The notes below the pieces were generated by a model. That model saw only the letters and a list, made by a program, of their open reading frames with translations. It had not been told where the DNA came from and searched no databases. Below are positions 11,000 through 22,199 of a stretch of DNA of 44,945 nucleotides, piece after piece. The stretch is from Saccoglossus kowalevskii (lineage: Eukaryota; Hemichordata; Enteropneusta; Harrimaniidae). The translations under genes were made by a program, and so were the position numbers. The DNA lies in contig NW_003156262.1 in the NCBI RefSeq assembly GCF_000003605.2, forward strand, positions 16,571 to 61,515. The letters are read 5' to 3'. How positions within the stretch are numbered: the first letter of the stretch is position 1; each line of letters opens with the position of its first letter.

Positions 11000-12300
11000 C
11001 AAATGATCAAAATGTTTTTTTACAATTAAAATTGTGGTCCAGCAGCACATTAACATATGTACTACACTGTACATCTCTAATAATTTTTAATTGTCAAACT
11101 CACAAAAGGCGCTACATAACATAACGTTGCATCTTTATGAAAGGCTGTTTGCTTTCTTTGCTCCTATTTTATTTTATTTCTAAAACTACAGTTTGAGAAG
11201 CGTTTTAGATGTCTCTTGCTTCATAAATAGGGTACACTTCTTTGTTACATGAATTTCTCTCCATCCATAAACAGACTATGTAACGCGACTATCACGTTCA
11301 ATGGCGTACATATATTCACATAAGCATTGTGCACTTATATCAAAGTTTTGCTCTATCAATGACTCCGAAAGACTGAGATAAAAAAACTAATAATCGAGAA
11401 TTCTCTAAGATGTGTGTAATTTGGTCAATTTTGGTGTATAGATGATTAGCTCAGACAATGTTTCTAGGGAAATGGCAGTAAAACTTAGATATAACTTTTC
11501 AATATTACGACAGTTTTTCATCACTTTTAAATTGTCATTGATAACATTTGTCTAAAAGTACAAGAATATTAAGTTTTTTCAAACTAGAAATGAAACGTAT
11601 TGTTGATGTGAGACAGCATGTCAAATCTAAAAAGGTTATATTTGAGGCAGTCAATAGTGATTCATCAATCACAGCGTCTGGGTGCAAAATTGTTCAAATG
11701 TTTTAAGATGTGCATTGGATCGGACATGTTCAAGCTCAAAATGTCTTCAGAGCACACAATTGTTTTCTATGACACAATGTAATAAGGTGCATGTTCTATT
11801 CACACTGCCTAGAAGTTCATAGAATCGTAGGAACTGAGATTAATAACTTAATAATAGTAAACTTATGCTGATTGTTTGTCAATTTTCAAACTAAGCTGGA
11901 TGCTCAAAGCAAAGAGTTAATCAGGGGCATCTGTTTTTGTGGGAAATCGACAACACTCTAGACTATTACTAGTAGAAGGTGTGCAAACTTTCTAATTATA
12001 TTCAGATAGTACATGACCAGTATGTATTTCAATAAGGCTGGTACAGAATACCAAAAAGTGATAACTATGTGTGCTAGATGGAAATGTTTATAATGTTTAT
12101 ATTTCCAGATGTTTTGGTTTCTTAATTTAATTCTATTTCTTTATTGCAAAATGCAATGGAAATGGGACTGGGATATTCTGTTTGCTCTGTTTTGTTTGCT
12201 TTGGTCACATAATTTTTGTTCTTGGTTTGGGCAATAAGGGTATTTCTTTCGATTTATATAGTGTGGAATGCAACTTTGATCTATGTACGGTAACACACTC
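11000..12300. other. no gene seen
   Basis: AT-rich, no open frame longer than about 60 codons, no motif. It ends at the shared 26-bp motif that marks the 5' flank of the THAP gene. Confidence 0.5.
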
Positions 12301-12306
12301 ATAGGT

Positions 12307-12332
12307 GTTTAAAGTGCCTGAGAAATGCCTAC
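12307..12332 (+). repeat. 5' end motif of a P-like transposon, copy 1
   Basis: Twenty-six bases beginning GTTTAAAGTGCCTGAG match the segment at 43569-43594 at 23 of 26 positions. Both copies stand 375-456 bp upstream of a THAP-domain exon on the same strand. Weaker similarity continues downstream (a CACGCCC element and a GGTCGAC segment in both). The simplest reading is that both are 5' ends of one family of THAP-encoding DNA transposons. I did not find a matching inverted end on the 3' side in the window, so the terminal repeat itself is not proven. Confidence 0.5.
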
Positions 12333-12533
12333 TATAAACTTTTGTTTTTAAGCCCTGACTTGCCCATATTGATGATTTATGCCACTTTCACTATTATAAC
12401 TCGCGCGCGTATCGGGAAAACACATTCAGGCCCCGCATTCAGTATTTATGACACGCCCCTTTTTCGTTTTGGTCGACTTTTTTCGGCTGTACGAACATTG
12501 CCGAGGAATTGTTTACACAGGATGTGTACTGAA

Positions 12534-12707
12534 NNNNNNNNNNNNNNNNNNNNNNNNNNNNNNNNNNNNNNNNNNNNNNNNNNNNNNNNNNNNNNNNNNN
12601 NNNNNNNNNNNNNNNNNNNNNNNNNNNNNNNNNNNNNNNNNNNNNNNNNNNNNNNNNNNNNNNNNNNNNNNNNNNNNNNNNNNNNNNNNNNNNNNNNNNN
12701 NNNNNNN
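12534..12707. other. assembly gap (174 N)
   Basis: A run of N of 174 bases lies between the transposon-like 5' end and the THAP exon. Any 5' untranslated exon or promoter of the THAP gene may be hidden here. Confidence 0.99.
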
Positions 12708-12762
12708 TTCTGAGATTGTAAACAGTATTACGCAGTTGGGTGTCAGTAAGCCGATAATCACT

Positions 12763-13092
12763 ATGGTGAGACGGTGCGCTTTTGGAGGCTGTAACAACAC
12801 GACCAAAGATGCAACCTTGTTTTCATTCCCAAATGAGCCGAGGAGACGTCAATGGACGCGTGCCGTACGATCAACGCGGAAAAATTGGGACGAACCAAAA
12901 CCTTATAATGTTGTCTGTAGCGATCATTTTTCGAAAGATAGCTTCGTGAACCCACTGTCCGACTACATTAGAGAACAGATGGGTTTTGGTAACAAAAAAA
13001 AGTTGAAGCCAGACGCTGTTCCGATCATTTATAAGCAGCAAGAATGTTCCGCAAAACCACGGTCTTCATATGCAAAAAGAGAGAGATGCCGG
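12763..13092 (+). CDS. THAP-domain protein, first coding exon
   Basis: ATG at 12763 opens a complete C2CH THAP zinc-binding DNA-binding domain. The ligands are C5, C10, C52 and H55, and the invariant W31 (RRQWTRAV), F56 (CSDHF) and the AVP box (DAVPIIY, residues 84-90) are all present. A basic tail (SSYAKRERCR) follows, ending at a consensus donor (CG|GTAAGT) at 13093. THAP domains occur in host regulators and at the N-terminus of P-element/THAP9 transposases. The transposon-like motif at 12307 and the P-type transposase exon elsewhere in the window favour the second. The frame is also open upstream into the N-gap, but ATG-Val-Arg-Arg-Cys is the standard family start. Downstream candidates are the exons at 14133-14370 and 14484-14618; no transposase catalytic exon was found after them. 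The domain itself looks intact and could bind DNA. Confidence 0.85.
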
Positions 13093-14132
13093 GTAAGTTT
13101 TCTTGTCGATTTGTCGTTTATTATGTTTTTTCTATGGGTGAAAATATACATTTCGGCGATAGTAGATGTATATGCATGGTTATTTTATTTTTGTTGAGTT
13201 TCTTATTAGTGGAGTCGGGAGTTCCGGTCGGGAACTGAAACACGCGACTTGTTTTGCAACTGCAAAAATGTAGTCCAAAAATGCAAAACAAAAACAAGCG
13301 GTTGCGTGAATCAGAGTGTTTTATTGGTCAACTAATTTGATGTCTGTCAATTGAGGACAGTATAAAAAATCGTTTTTTGATTCGGGACTGGCTCTGCGTC
13401 AATAATACCGGGGGACGAAAGCTTATGAGTACGTAATTTTGGTCCCGGTTCCCTTTTTTGAATGCTGTAATCGTCAAAAGTAAAATCAGTGCAACTTGTC
13501 TGGTTCGTTTTCTCTGCGCTATGGTGTACTATGTGTAAAGTAACGTAGTGGGGTACGTGTAAATTGACCGGCTTTAGCTGTGAACAGCGGATGTCGTTCA
13601 TCTGAGCTATGGTTGAATGACTATCGGAATCAACAGTTCCGATCACATCCGATCGTGAGTATGTGTTTTTTGGGTAATTGTAATTGTGTGAAGTGGCTAT
13701 AGTTTTTGTCTGCACACCAGGGAAATACACGACCGGGTCTGTGGCCGTCCCAGCGTGAGCCGATAATTCTCTATGATGAAATCACCGAAATAAATTGAAA
13801 GTGAAAATAACCAACCCAAAATCTGTAATTTTTATAATAATGTTATTGAAACAGAATATGCCAAAAAACCGTACAACATTTTTTGAAAGAAGTGTTTTAG
13901 TTACTGTGTTGAGAACTATACTGACCCAATACGGTATAACCATGCTTGTCTGCGTGGTGTCGTAGCGAGTTATCGGTGCTATTTTCTTTCGAACTGATTG
14001 TAAACAAATCATTTTGAATATGTCTGTACTGAATTGTATTCGTCCGATTTTTCCAACAACAAATGTATTCACTGAGAAAACGCGAGGCTTGTGTATCGCG
14101 TCGAATGACCTATTTTTTCCTGGTTTTCTCAT

Positions 14133-14370
14133 GTGATCAATGCTATGTTAGATAATCCGAGTCAATCTGTGGATATACCGCCAAATTTGTTGGGAGGCAT
14201 CGATGGAAACATTGACACGGTGCTGGGCTGTGATTCTGATGTTGTTGAGATGTCAACAGAACCGGCTTATATTCAACCTGAATATGGAGACCGTGTTACA
14301 ACAGGAACAACAGACTTTGATTGCCACCAATGATGTCCATGTACAAACAGGAATTATATCCCGTCAAAAT
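14133..14370 (+). CDS. possible second exon of the THAP gene
   Basis: An acidic open frame (MLDNPSQSVDIPPNLLGGID, then DTVLGCDSDVVEMSTEPAYI) runs to a stop at 14333. The overlapping frame carries NDVHVQTGIISRQN and ends at a donor (AAAAT|GTATGT) at 14371 in phase 0. A one-base slip near 14320 would join the two. The Asp/Ser/Glu-rich composition resembles the linker that follows the THAP domain in transposase-like proteins. No acceptor was fixed, and position and strand are the only links to the THAP exon at 12763. Confidence is modest. Confidence 0.35.
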
Positions 14371-14483
14371 GTATGTCGTCGTAATCAGTAGCTATTATGA
14401 TGGAAATATTCTGGTATACACAGTTGTGTTTTATTCATAACGTACCTTTATCAACAGTCATTGTTTATTTATTTATATTTCAG

Positions 14484-14618
14484 TGCATACAGACCAGGAC
14501 AGTAGGCTGTCAAACTAATATAACAAAGACCAAATCAACATCATGTAGATCAACATTGACCAAAGTTCATATCATTATCATTTTCAATTCGGATAAAGAA
14601 TCATTAGTCAAAAACTAA
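14484..14618 (+). CDS. possible third exon, CQT-rich linker
   Basis: A good acceptor (atttatatttcag) at 14483 opens a phase-0 exon matching the donor at 14371. It reads CIQTRTVGCQTNITKTKSTS and then loses protein-like character before a stop at 14618. Short repeats of the type (V/I)QT or GCQTN are, from memory, common in the linker of THAP/P-like transposases of marine invertebrates. No downstream donor is obvious, so the exon may be terminal or the frame may be broken. Confidence 0.35.
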   Translation, partial: CIQTRTVGCQTNITKTKSTSCRSTLTKVHIIIIFNSDKESLVKN

Positions 14619-14619
14619 A

Positions 14620-15590
14620 ATAGTGATAAAAGTAGAATTATTATGGCTTTGAAATATTGTTGAAATGTCGTTTTTCAAGTTGTAAAATTCCCAGGAAATC
14701 ATGTAAAATCACTGAAAAGCCAAAACAAAGTAACACAGTTAGGATTAAAATATTAATTTGATACAATAAGTCGCACAGATTATTGATGTTAACATCACAT
14801 GTTTCCAACTTATAAAGTGGTGAAAAATAATGGAACTTTGTATTTGCTTCCTGTATTAAAAAGTCATTTTGTAGTTAATAATGTCTTTTAAATACATTTA
14901 AAGCACGCTTTATAAATGCATTATGTAGATCGTTGATAGTGATTAGAATGCAATAAAATTACAGTTCAGAAATACACCTAACCTGTGCCTCTTGCAGTGC
15001 CGTAGTGCATTAAACATTAAGTTTTCTCTGTAAACACTTGCACTTGCATGAAAAGTTTAAATGGTACAGTGTAGCATCTAAATCTCCTGTCCGGTGGATA
15101 CATGATTAGAGGGAAAACCATTGTTCCACATGACATGATGTAAAACAATTAAATTATTTCATTTAATTAAATCATTCTAAAACATTGCAAAAATATCTCA
15201 ATATTCATATTCACCTTTAGGGACTGCATCAAAGCAATTTGGCTGAGACGGAAAAGGAGACTCATCAAGAATAAATTGTTTGTACAACCTAAAAAGTGAA
15301 AACTGACACTTTTTTTTCACCCTGCCGGTATTTACAATTAGATTGTCTTCAATCAGTTGTACTGATTGAAGACAATTTGTTTATATAACTGAATGTACTT
15401 ACATACATTCTGAATAATGTTATCGCATAAAGTTTCAGTTACACTGCTATGTTTAACTTTTCTGTGAATTTTTAAAGCTTTGTCATTTTTCTTCACATAT
15501 TTGCTCAGAGTTGGGTGGGAACCTTAGTACTGCCTAATTCAAATTTTTAAATGACCAGTAGAATTATATATGAAAGGGTTCAACGTTATA
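14620..15590. other. no gene seen; contains a perfect hairpin
   Basis: AT-rich, no supported open frame. The only structure noted is the 16-bp inverted repeat at 15342-15376, listed separately. Confidence 0.5.
15342..15376. repeat. perfect 16-bp inverted repeat, 3-nt loop
   Basis: ATTGTCTTCAATCAGT (15342-15357) is followed by TGT and then by its exact reverse complement (15361-15376). No stem extension and no poly-T tract follow. It could be a relic of a fold-back element or a structured RNA piece; nothing near it says which. Confidence 0.85.
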
Positions 15591-16065
15591 TAGAAGTCTG
15601 TATAAATTTCTATAGAATTTAATAGACATTTGGCACATTTTTCTATAGAAATGGCCATTCTGAATCGGATTGTCATACCAATACATCTGTATATCTATGA
15701 CATGATATATAATCAGTCAAAGCATGTCAAAGATATGGCACTAGAACCGCATTGATTAAAATAAAATGGCTGCCAGTCGGTCATTTTTAATCCGATCCGA
15801 AAAACAAAATAATGGCGGATGTATGTACCAAACAGCCGCGAAATGCTTGATTTTGATGATTTTTCAGTAAAAACAAATGGCTATCATTCGGCCATCTTGA
15901 ATCAGATCGTGAAACAAATTGACGTCATTATGTATAATATTATAAATGATGTATTTGTGAAGTTTGAATGAAATTGGTCCAAGCATGTTTAAGATACAGG
16001 TCCGGACGCACTCACAGACGTCAATCCATAAGTCCCCGTTTTCGGACTGCGTCCGAACGGGAACT
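15590..16065 (+). repeat. interspersed repeat with 3' hairpin, copy 1
   Basis: The block holds repeated 'AAATGGC(T/C)..C..TCGG(T/C)CAT..TGAATC.GAT' units (about 15650, 15765, 15880). It then reads TTTGAATGAAATTGGTCCAA (15962) and ends in a near-perfect hairpin at 16031-16065: AGTCCCCGTTTTCGGAC, loop TGC, GTCCGAACGGGAACT. The same units and a degenerate version of the hairpin occur in intron 2 of ATPSCKMT. Repeats with a tandem core and a 3' hairpin are typical of Helitron-related pearl/HINE elements of marine invertebrates. The hairpin here is followed by CTAA and then T, which fits a Helitron 3' end (CTRR before T), but the second copy lacks it. Confidence 0.55.
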
Positions 16066-16790
16066 AATAATGATTACAAAATTGAAACAAAAAGTTTGGC
16101 ACTGCGATTGGAAGAATTACTTCCTAAAATAATACATATAACACAATCGCCATTTTTCAAACAGAGATATATATTCGATTGACAGAAAACATAATGTCTT
16201 ATTCTGAAACCATAAACCTACCTGGTATTCTCTTTTTCTTACTCTCTTCGATGAATATGAATTGCAATCTGGTTTAAAAAAAAATACAAAAAATCTGAAG
16301 CATTGTGGCTGGGCAATAATGTAAAATTATTCAAAATGAAATCATCAAGTGTGGAGAGTGCGTAATGTACAATCTGTAATTCAGAAGAGGACACAATGTT
16401 GCAACGTTCATCTATCTTACAAATGTATAGATGTTTGGGAAAGGCTTTTTATGCTGTGGGGAAGGAAAATAGATTTAATGCACAGCACCGACTTAAAGAC
16501 TGAAAGATTATATTAGTAGATGAATCTTTCCAATGTGTCACAAATTTCCTTATACTGCTGGGAAAACGAAATATACATATATATATAATCTCGGTGTAAA
16601 CAAATTAAACCAGATTTTCATGTCTTTAAGCTGTGTGTGAAAACAATACAAAAACATAATTGTACATTGACGGTTACAGGTGGTCGTGCACTTCGTGGTG
16701 ATTGATTGCACCTGTTTCAAGATACTTTCACGGCTTTGCCTTGCCATACAAAGGCGGTGATAAAAACGTAAGTGTCAAGAAATTACCAAG

Positions 16791-16919
16791 ATGTTTGAAG
16801 GTGCAGAGCCTCCAAAAGCAATTATTATTGTTTATAATACACGCAGCGTACGCCGGAAAGATCTATTCCGATTTGCTGCACTGCAGTTATTTGCAGTTTT
16901 TAATACTCAGTCGCTGTAA
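16791..16919 (+). CDS. short unrecognised ORF
   Basis: ATG at 16791 opens 42 codons (MFEGAEPPKAIIIVYNTRSV, then RRKDLFRFAALQLFAVF) to a TAA. The composition is protein-like: a basic step followed by an amphipathic, aromatic helix. It is faintly similar to the start of small mitochondrial membrane proteins such as TMEM223, but I cannot support that assignment. No consensus donor follows. The flanks 16080-16790 and 16930-18190 hold nothing else I can identify. Confidence 0.15.
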   Translation: MFEGAEPPKAIIIVYNTRSVRRKDLFRFAALQLFAVFNTQSL

Positions 16920-18196
16920 AATGATATAAAAATATCTTGTCTTTAATTAATTGTAAATAGGTAACTAAGTTTTAAAATAAGTTAAGTCCAGTGTTCTGGG
17001 GAAAAAACCGTACTGGCTCCAACTGACATGGAGCGAGGAAGAGATGAAATCAAACATCCTGCTCTGCTTGGTCCCCCTTCATATTTTAAACAATTGTTTA
17101 AAATGATTGTATTTGATGTAGACTGAACATGTTGGGAAAAAATAATAAAATCCCTGCCTAACTACCCAATATTTTAACTGGAAACACAGAATGTGTTTTC
17201 ATTGGCCTCATAATGGTTTGAGATCTTTTTAACATGGTCCCTTAAATGATGAGAGATTCTGTACAAACAGTTCCATGCTTTTACATTCTGGTTTGATGTT
17301 GACTCATTTACAGCCCTGTCATTGGTCTTACCAGGATTTTACATCCTATAGCATGTGTGTGGGCTTTCTTATGCAAACCAACAATGTTGTCTTTGCACAT
17401 GGTCAATTCACTTCGGTTATATATCAGATGGCACATTGCCATCGCTATGCGATAAAGTCATGACTTTTACGGGTTCTATCAGTCTGATGGGATTTATATC
17501 GTCAATGACATTTCTATGAAGTACAATTACATTCCATATAATCTCTTTGCCCCTACTTTATTTCTTATTCATTCTGAATGGACAGTTGCATTAACATACA
17601 ATAGTCTCAAAGTAAGAGGGTATATTTGTATGACACCCTGTAACTTTGCATGATATGGGTCTATAATACTGTCTTACTTAATGTTGTAAACAGTTAACTA
17701 CTTGTTTTGATTAGTTTATTGTTGCTGCACATGTACTTATTGAAAACAAGCAATACGACTACTACCAAATTGGTTGTCGGTACAATACCATATTCACATA
17801 ATTGTTCATACATGTATACATTGTCACAGCAAAATCAATTCCATAAATTTACCAATGGCTCAAGTAAATCATTTGCCAATGTTAACTATAGCCTCCTTTG
17901 TAATGCATCTAATACTTTTGTCTTGTGTTTCAATTACATAACGTTAATAAAAAAAATGTCAGCTTCTATTATTTGAACACTCTGTAAAACTCAATCCTAT
18001 TATGAAGGTCAAGTTTATATTGCGCTGGTCACGCTAACTCGGGATTTTTCTCTCCGTCATTGGCTGAATTGCAGATTAATGCATACAGTTCACAATGGTC
18101 ATTTAGACTGACCGGAGTCCATGGTGGGTAATTGAACGTAGTGAATTGATTATTATGCAAACAAAATTATGCAAATTAAATGCATTGTTAGGCAAA

Positions 18197-18775
18197 TTAG
18201 CCGTGATGCTCAACATCGAGTCTGGGGAGAACACCAAGTCGTTTGATCTCTTCCTCTTCCCCGAGTACGCCGTTCACAGTGAAGTTGCAGTTCCTTTTGG
18301 TGACATGCAATGCTACATACTCTTTTGTCAGACTCCATGCACCTCTAGAGCGGAGGTCAGACTTTTTAGCTGTTAGCAGTAGGTTGAGGTCTGCAGCATC
18401 CCACTCAAACATGCCTGCAGATAGGCGAGCCATGTTGGATATAGGGCATGAGATTCCGATGTACAGGCAATAGCAATACGTCGCATAGAGTGTCACATAT
18501 AGCACACGCACAAACACACACAAATTCCCCAGGCTGTTTAACAATTTATAATTTTTGGTTGAATCCAAATTCAGTATCCTGCCAAATGTACAAGGTATTT
18601 TAGCTTTGATTTCATCTAGACGTGTTATTACATCACGGACATAAACTGCCAGAAACCATTGTTGCTTTGGTACATTATCCATCAATGGAATTGTCTTTGT
18701 AAGCGCAGTTATGATGAGCATCATTCTCTGTGAATGGATATGGAGTAGTTCTCTTGCCTGTAAAATCCGCAACAC
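18197..18775 (-). pseudogene. DUF6729-type protein relic, 3' part
   Basis: The minus-strand frame of 192 codons carries three blocks known from a large family of uncharacterised, multicopy eukaryotic proteins (often annotated DUF6729). These are QQWFLAVYVRDVITRLDEIK followed by FGRILNLDSTKN (near 18600), SNMARLSAGMFEWDAADLNL (near 18430), and a LTKEYVALHVTKR-like block with EEEEIKRL (near 18300). In family members, from memory, about 100 residues with an aspartate-containing motif lie between DSTK and the FEWD block. Here only about 35 unrelated residues do, so the core is deleted. The gene continues 5' with exons at 19187-19584 and 19742-19909. The family is often suspected to be transposon-derived; its function is not known. 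This copy cannot make the full protein. Confidence 0.6.
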
Positions 18776-19186
18776 TCTCTGGTGGATGAATTACCCAGGG
18801 TTCACTCTCTAAGAAGCTTTACTTACCACTCTCAAATCACAAGAGTGAATATCTGAAAGCATTATTAGGAAAAATTATCCTTGTCATATTTTATATCATT
18901 TGCTGTTGCATTATCATACCTGTGATACAGCCCATTGAATATCTTTGATGTCCCGTACCTGATATTCAATATATATTAACATAAGTATTCAACACCCATT
19001 TAGTTCCATCCATCAATATTTAGAACTTTCTTGACAGTTCGGTACAATTCTGATTGTGTCAAGTATACCTGCGTGTATAATAGAAAAACAAAAATACTGT
19101 CAAAAAAAACATGTAGTCAAATTAGTGGGTCATAGGACAAACAGATAGGAGATATTTTATTATCCAATAAAGTTACATACCTTTAC

Positions 19187-19584
19187 TTTCTTTGCATTCT
19201 GCTTTGTTTGACATTCATCATCACAGTGGAGCCAGAGATTCCATAGCTTCTGTGGAATCCACAGATAGAGTGGCTGTAAAAAAAATCAAATGAAGCTAGA
19301 GGAGCACTGTGGGTCTTAGCTGGCTCTGGCGGATACCACCACATCTGAAAATTCGGGGTTATCTCATGTTTACCGGTCAAGGGATTTCTCCTGCATAACC
19401 ATGCTTTTGGCTTTGTTCTTGTTTTATGGACTGCTGCAAGGCTAACCTGGTCATCTCATGGTATGGACTAAAACCAATTTTTACTTGTCCGGCTTCATCA
19501 CTTCCTGGTTTATACAATGTAGCCAAATTTTTGGCACAGCGCTCATTTATTGCAGCTTTTATTTCTGATAAATTGCTGACATAC
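19187..19584 (-). pseudogene. DUF6729-type protein relic, middle exon
   Basis: The exon opens after an acceptor (catgtttag) at 19585 and reads YVSNLSEIKAAINERCAKNL. It later has MWWYPPEPAKTHSAPLASFD, and then, in a different frame, PLYLWIPQKLWNLWLHCDDE before a donor (AAA|GTAAAG) at 19186. The WWYPPEP and LW.P.KLW..L.C blocks are the DUF6729 core, whose cysteines suggest metal binding. The two blocks are out of register by one base at a run of eight A on the plus strand (19278-19285); nine would restore the frame. A second shift lies near 19385. The phase at the 5' end fits the upstream exon (..ALYR|YVSN..). Confidence 0.6.
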
Positions 19585-19741
19585 CTAAACATGTTTGCAA
19601 TGAAGAAAAATAAAAAGAATACAAATATGAATATTACAACAACATGTACAGGTATGGAACCCATTCTCAAAAATGATTTTGTATTATACACAAAAATTTG
19701 TTAATGTTTACAAAATAATTCACATTGATTTAAAGTCTTAC

Positions 19742-19909
19742 CTATATAGAGCTTATTTATTATCCCACTGTGGGTCCGGCGTTTTTTCTGGGAGTCTCTT
19801 CTCTTGCCTTCTCATGAGCTGTCATTAACATCACAGTTCATCCAACATCATTAGGCAGCAACCAACAGAATCTTTTTCCCCTGTACATTCCAAACTGCAG
19901 AAAGCTCAT
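19742..19909 (-). pseudogene. DUF6729-type protein relic, 5' exon
   Basis: The minus frame reads MSFLQFGMYRGKRFCWLLPN then DVG, a TGA where the family has Trp, and then TVMLMTAHEKAREETP. A shifted frame gives NK-stop-ALYR before a donor (TATATAG|GTAAGA) at 19741. The FG.YRGK.F.WLL..DVG pattern is a known N-terminal block of the same protein family, a short distance before DUF6729. One nonsense change and at least one frameshift make this a pseudogene. Confidence 0.55.
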
Positions 19910-22190
19910 GCTGAGAACACATTCAGCATTCCGGGGATCACCACCCCTGGTAATCAAACGCTGTCTGACCTCTTTCTCAAATCCAGACTATCACTGATAG
20001 TGCATATTATATTCTACTAACAACAATAAATATCCCTCTTGTTCCACAAAGCTGTTCTTTGGACGATTGTGGCTCAAACTAGCTTTCACTTTTCTGTTTT
20101 TTCACTGAAGCTGCAACTTGTTTAGCCCTGTCTGTAGATGCTCATAACAGTTCTCCTTTGGAGTGGTAGCGAAAATTAGGACGCTGCATGACTGAAAAAT
20201 TAACAAAAATAATTCAAAATTCAGCTCCATCAAAACTGAATTCAAAAAGAAATGTTTGACTAACAAAATTATAGAATATTACATTGAAAACATGTATAAA
20301 TGACTAACACAGGCTTTTCAATATTTAAGGAAACATTTCTGGCCCTGGAGTAGAGAGGAGACTAAGATGAGGTGGGCCTGGTTTGGAAAGAAATCAGCAA
20401 CTGATTTCGTCATGAAAACTAAATACTGTTAGTCAATATTTGTATAAGTAGAAATTGCAGGATAGCAGGATGTTACGTAACACTTAAGTTGTAAAAACTA
20501 CAGATGGCTCGGCATCTGTTCATTCTATCTAAGCCGACAAAGATATGACATATTTACCGACAACCATCTATCAACTGACTGAGTGATCTAGAATCCATGA
20601 CCACAGACGTGTCCTCGGCGATTATTACCACCTTTAGTCTAAGGTAGTAAATTAACGTTTTCATAGAAAGTTTCTCTCTGAAAAAACAACAACTCATAGA
20701 TGATTGATTTTGCAAGGCTTACTCAATAAAACGTGACATTCTGACTGACGCTCTCAAAAATGATCTTTCTAAAGCAATGTAATTGCAATTAATTAACAAA
20801 TTAATAACAAGCCCATGGAAACATAAAAAGTTATATTAATTCTAATTATAATAAATTATATCTGAACTACTCACATTTATTTGACCTGTTATTGGCCAGT
20901 CAGTATCGTTAAAATGAAAATTGTAATAGTGACAAACTCGTCGATTATCGAGCAGCACAGGTGTTTTTGATGAGTCGTGACTGTGAGCAGGCATGTCCAG
21001 AATTCTTAAACGGATCGACTCTGACAAGCAACCTGGCTTTTCCGACCGCTTCAAAACAACATTGCGTCATGTTACGTACCTTTGACGGAAGGATGGTCCC
21101 ATAGCTGGCCATTATGTGACGTGTACAGGTGAAGGAGCACACACACGGCGGCGTCACTTTCTGAAATCCGTCTTTATATTCTTCCACACTCTGTTGTATT
21201 CACCATGTACCTTATGGACCTCCAGTGAATGTTGCAGTACGTAACTGAACGAATTAACATAATTATCTAAATTCTAAAAAATATAAACTATTTCACTGGC
21301 CATTACGTGGCACATACCATTATTAAATAGGGATGGGATGGTTTATTTATGTGGACGAATGCCGACCACGCTGAATGATGCGACATGTTTTTCATTCATC
21401 ATTGCTTAGTAAGATATTTACAAAGACTTTATACAACTTTATTAGACACACGTGTCGATGTCTATTTTCTAAATTTATATTACACAGACTAAAATGTAAA
21501 AGCATCGGGTGACGCCAAAAAAATTACAAATACACCATATTTACTACTAACTTATTATAAATATTATCTATATTCAATATTAAAATGTATTAGATATGAA
21601 CAAATATAATAATATATTATCAACCAGCTCCAGACAAACCTGATATAATGGAAATATACGTAATGAAATATGTGATAATGGGATTCCCGGCAGCCTGAGA
21701 AGTTTGAAGTTTCACTCATAAAATAAGTTTCAACTTTTACCACACAAACAGGTAGCCTTGTGACTTTTAATAAATACCTGAATCTGGTTATAATAAGCTT
21801 TCAAAATGTAAGAATTTTAAATCTAAAATTATTATTTTTAAAATATTTAAATGTGGATATTTTACCAGTCTCTTGAAATAAAGTCAGCTATATCAATCAT
21901 GTCTATATTGAGACTGGACATATACTATATGCAACCGAGAGGTACAGCTCAGCTAACTTTACATTATCGTAGTCACGTGATCACACGTACTCGTTGGCTG
22001 CAGATACACGTTCATACGTGGCATCAGCCTGCCAAGTGTCCAGCAAATTCTGATAGTTCACCATTGAGGGCGCCTTACTGCTCTGGTGAATTTTGAATCG
22101 CGATCGGTACATTTTAAAAGTCTTCGAATATAGTATTCATGGCTGTGGTTCGGACACAATCTCCAGTTTGGGGGTATGATAGCATGGTAT
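19910..22190. other. no gene supported
   Basis: This should hold any further 5' exons of the DUF6729-type relic, but I could not recognise one. Two overlapping minus-strand frames at 20842-21187 have mixed composition (one reads MPAHSHDSSKTPVLLDNRRV) and no motif. The rest is AT-rich. Confidence 0.4.
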
Positions 22191-22199
22191 GGAATGTAT

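Noticed and set aside
13347-14132. Two minus-strand open frames of 116-127 codons behind the THAP exon
   Set aside because: No recognisable motif or splice context; they lie antisense within the presumed THAP gene introns and could be chance frames.
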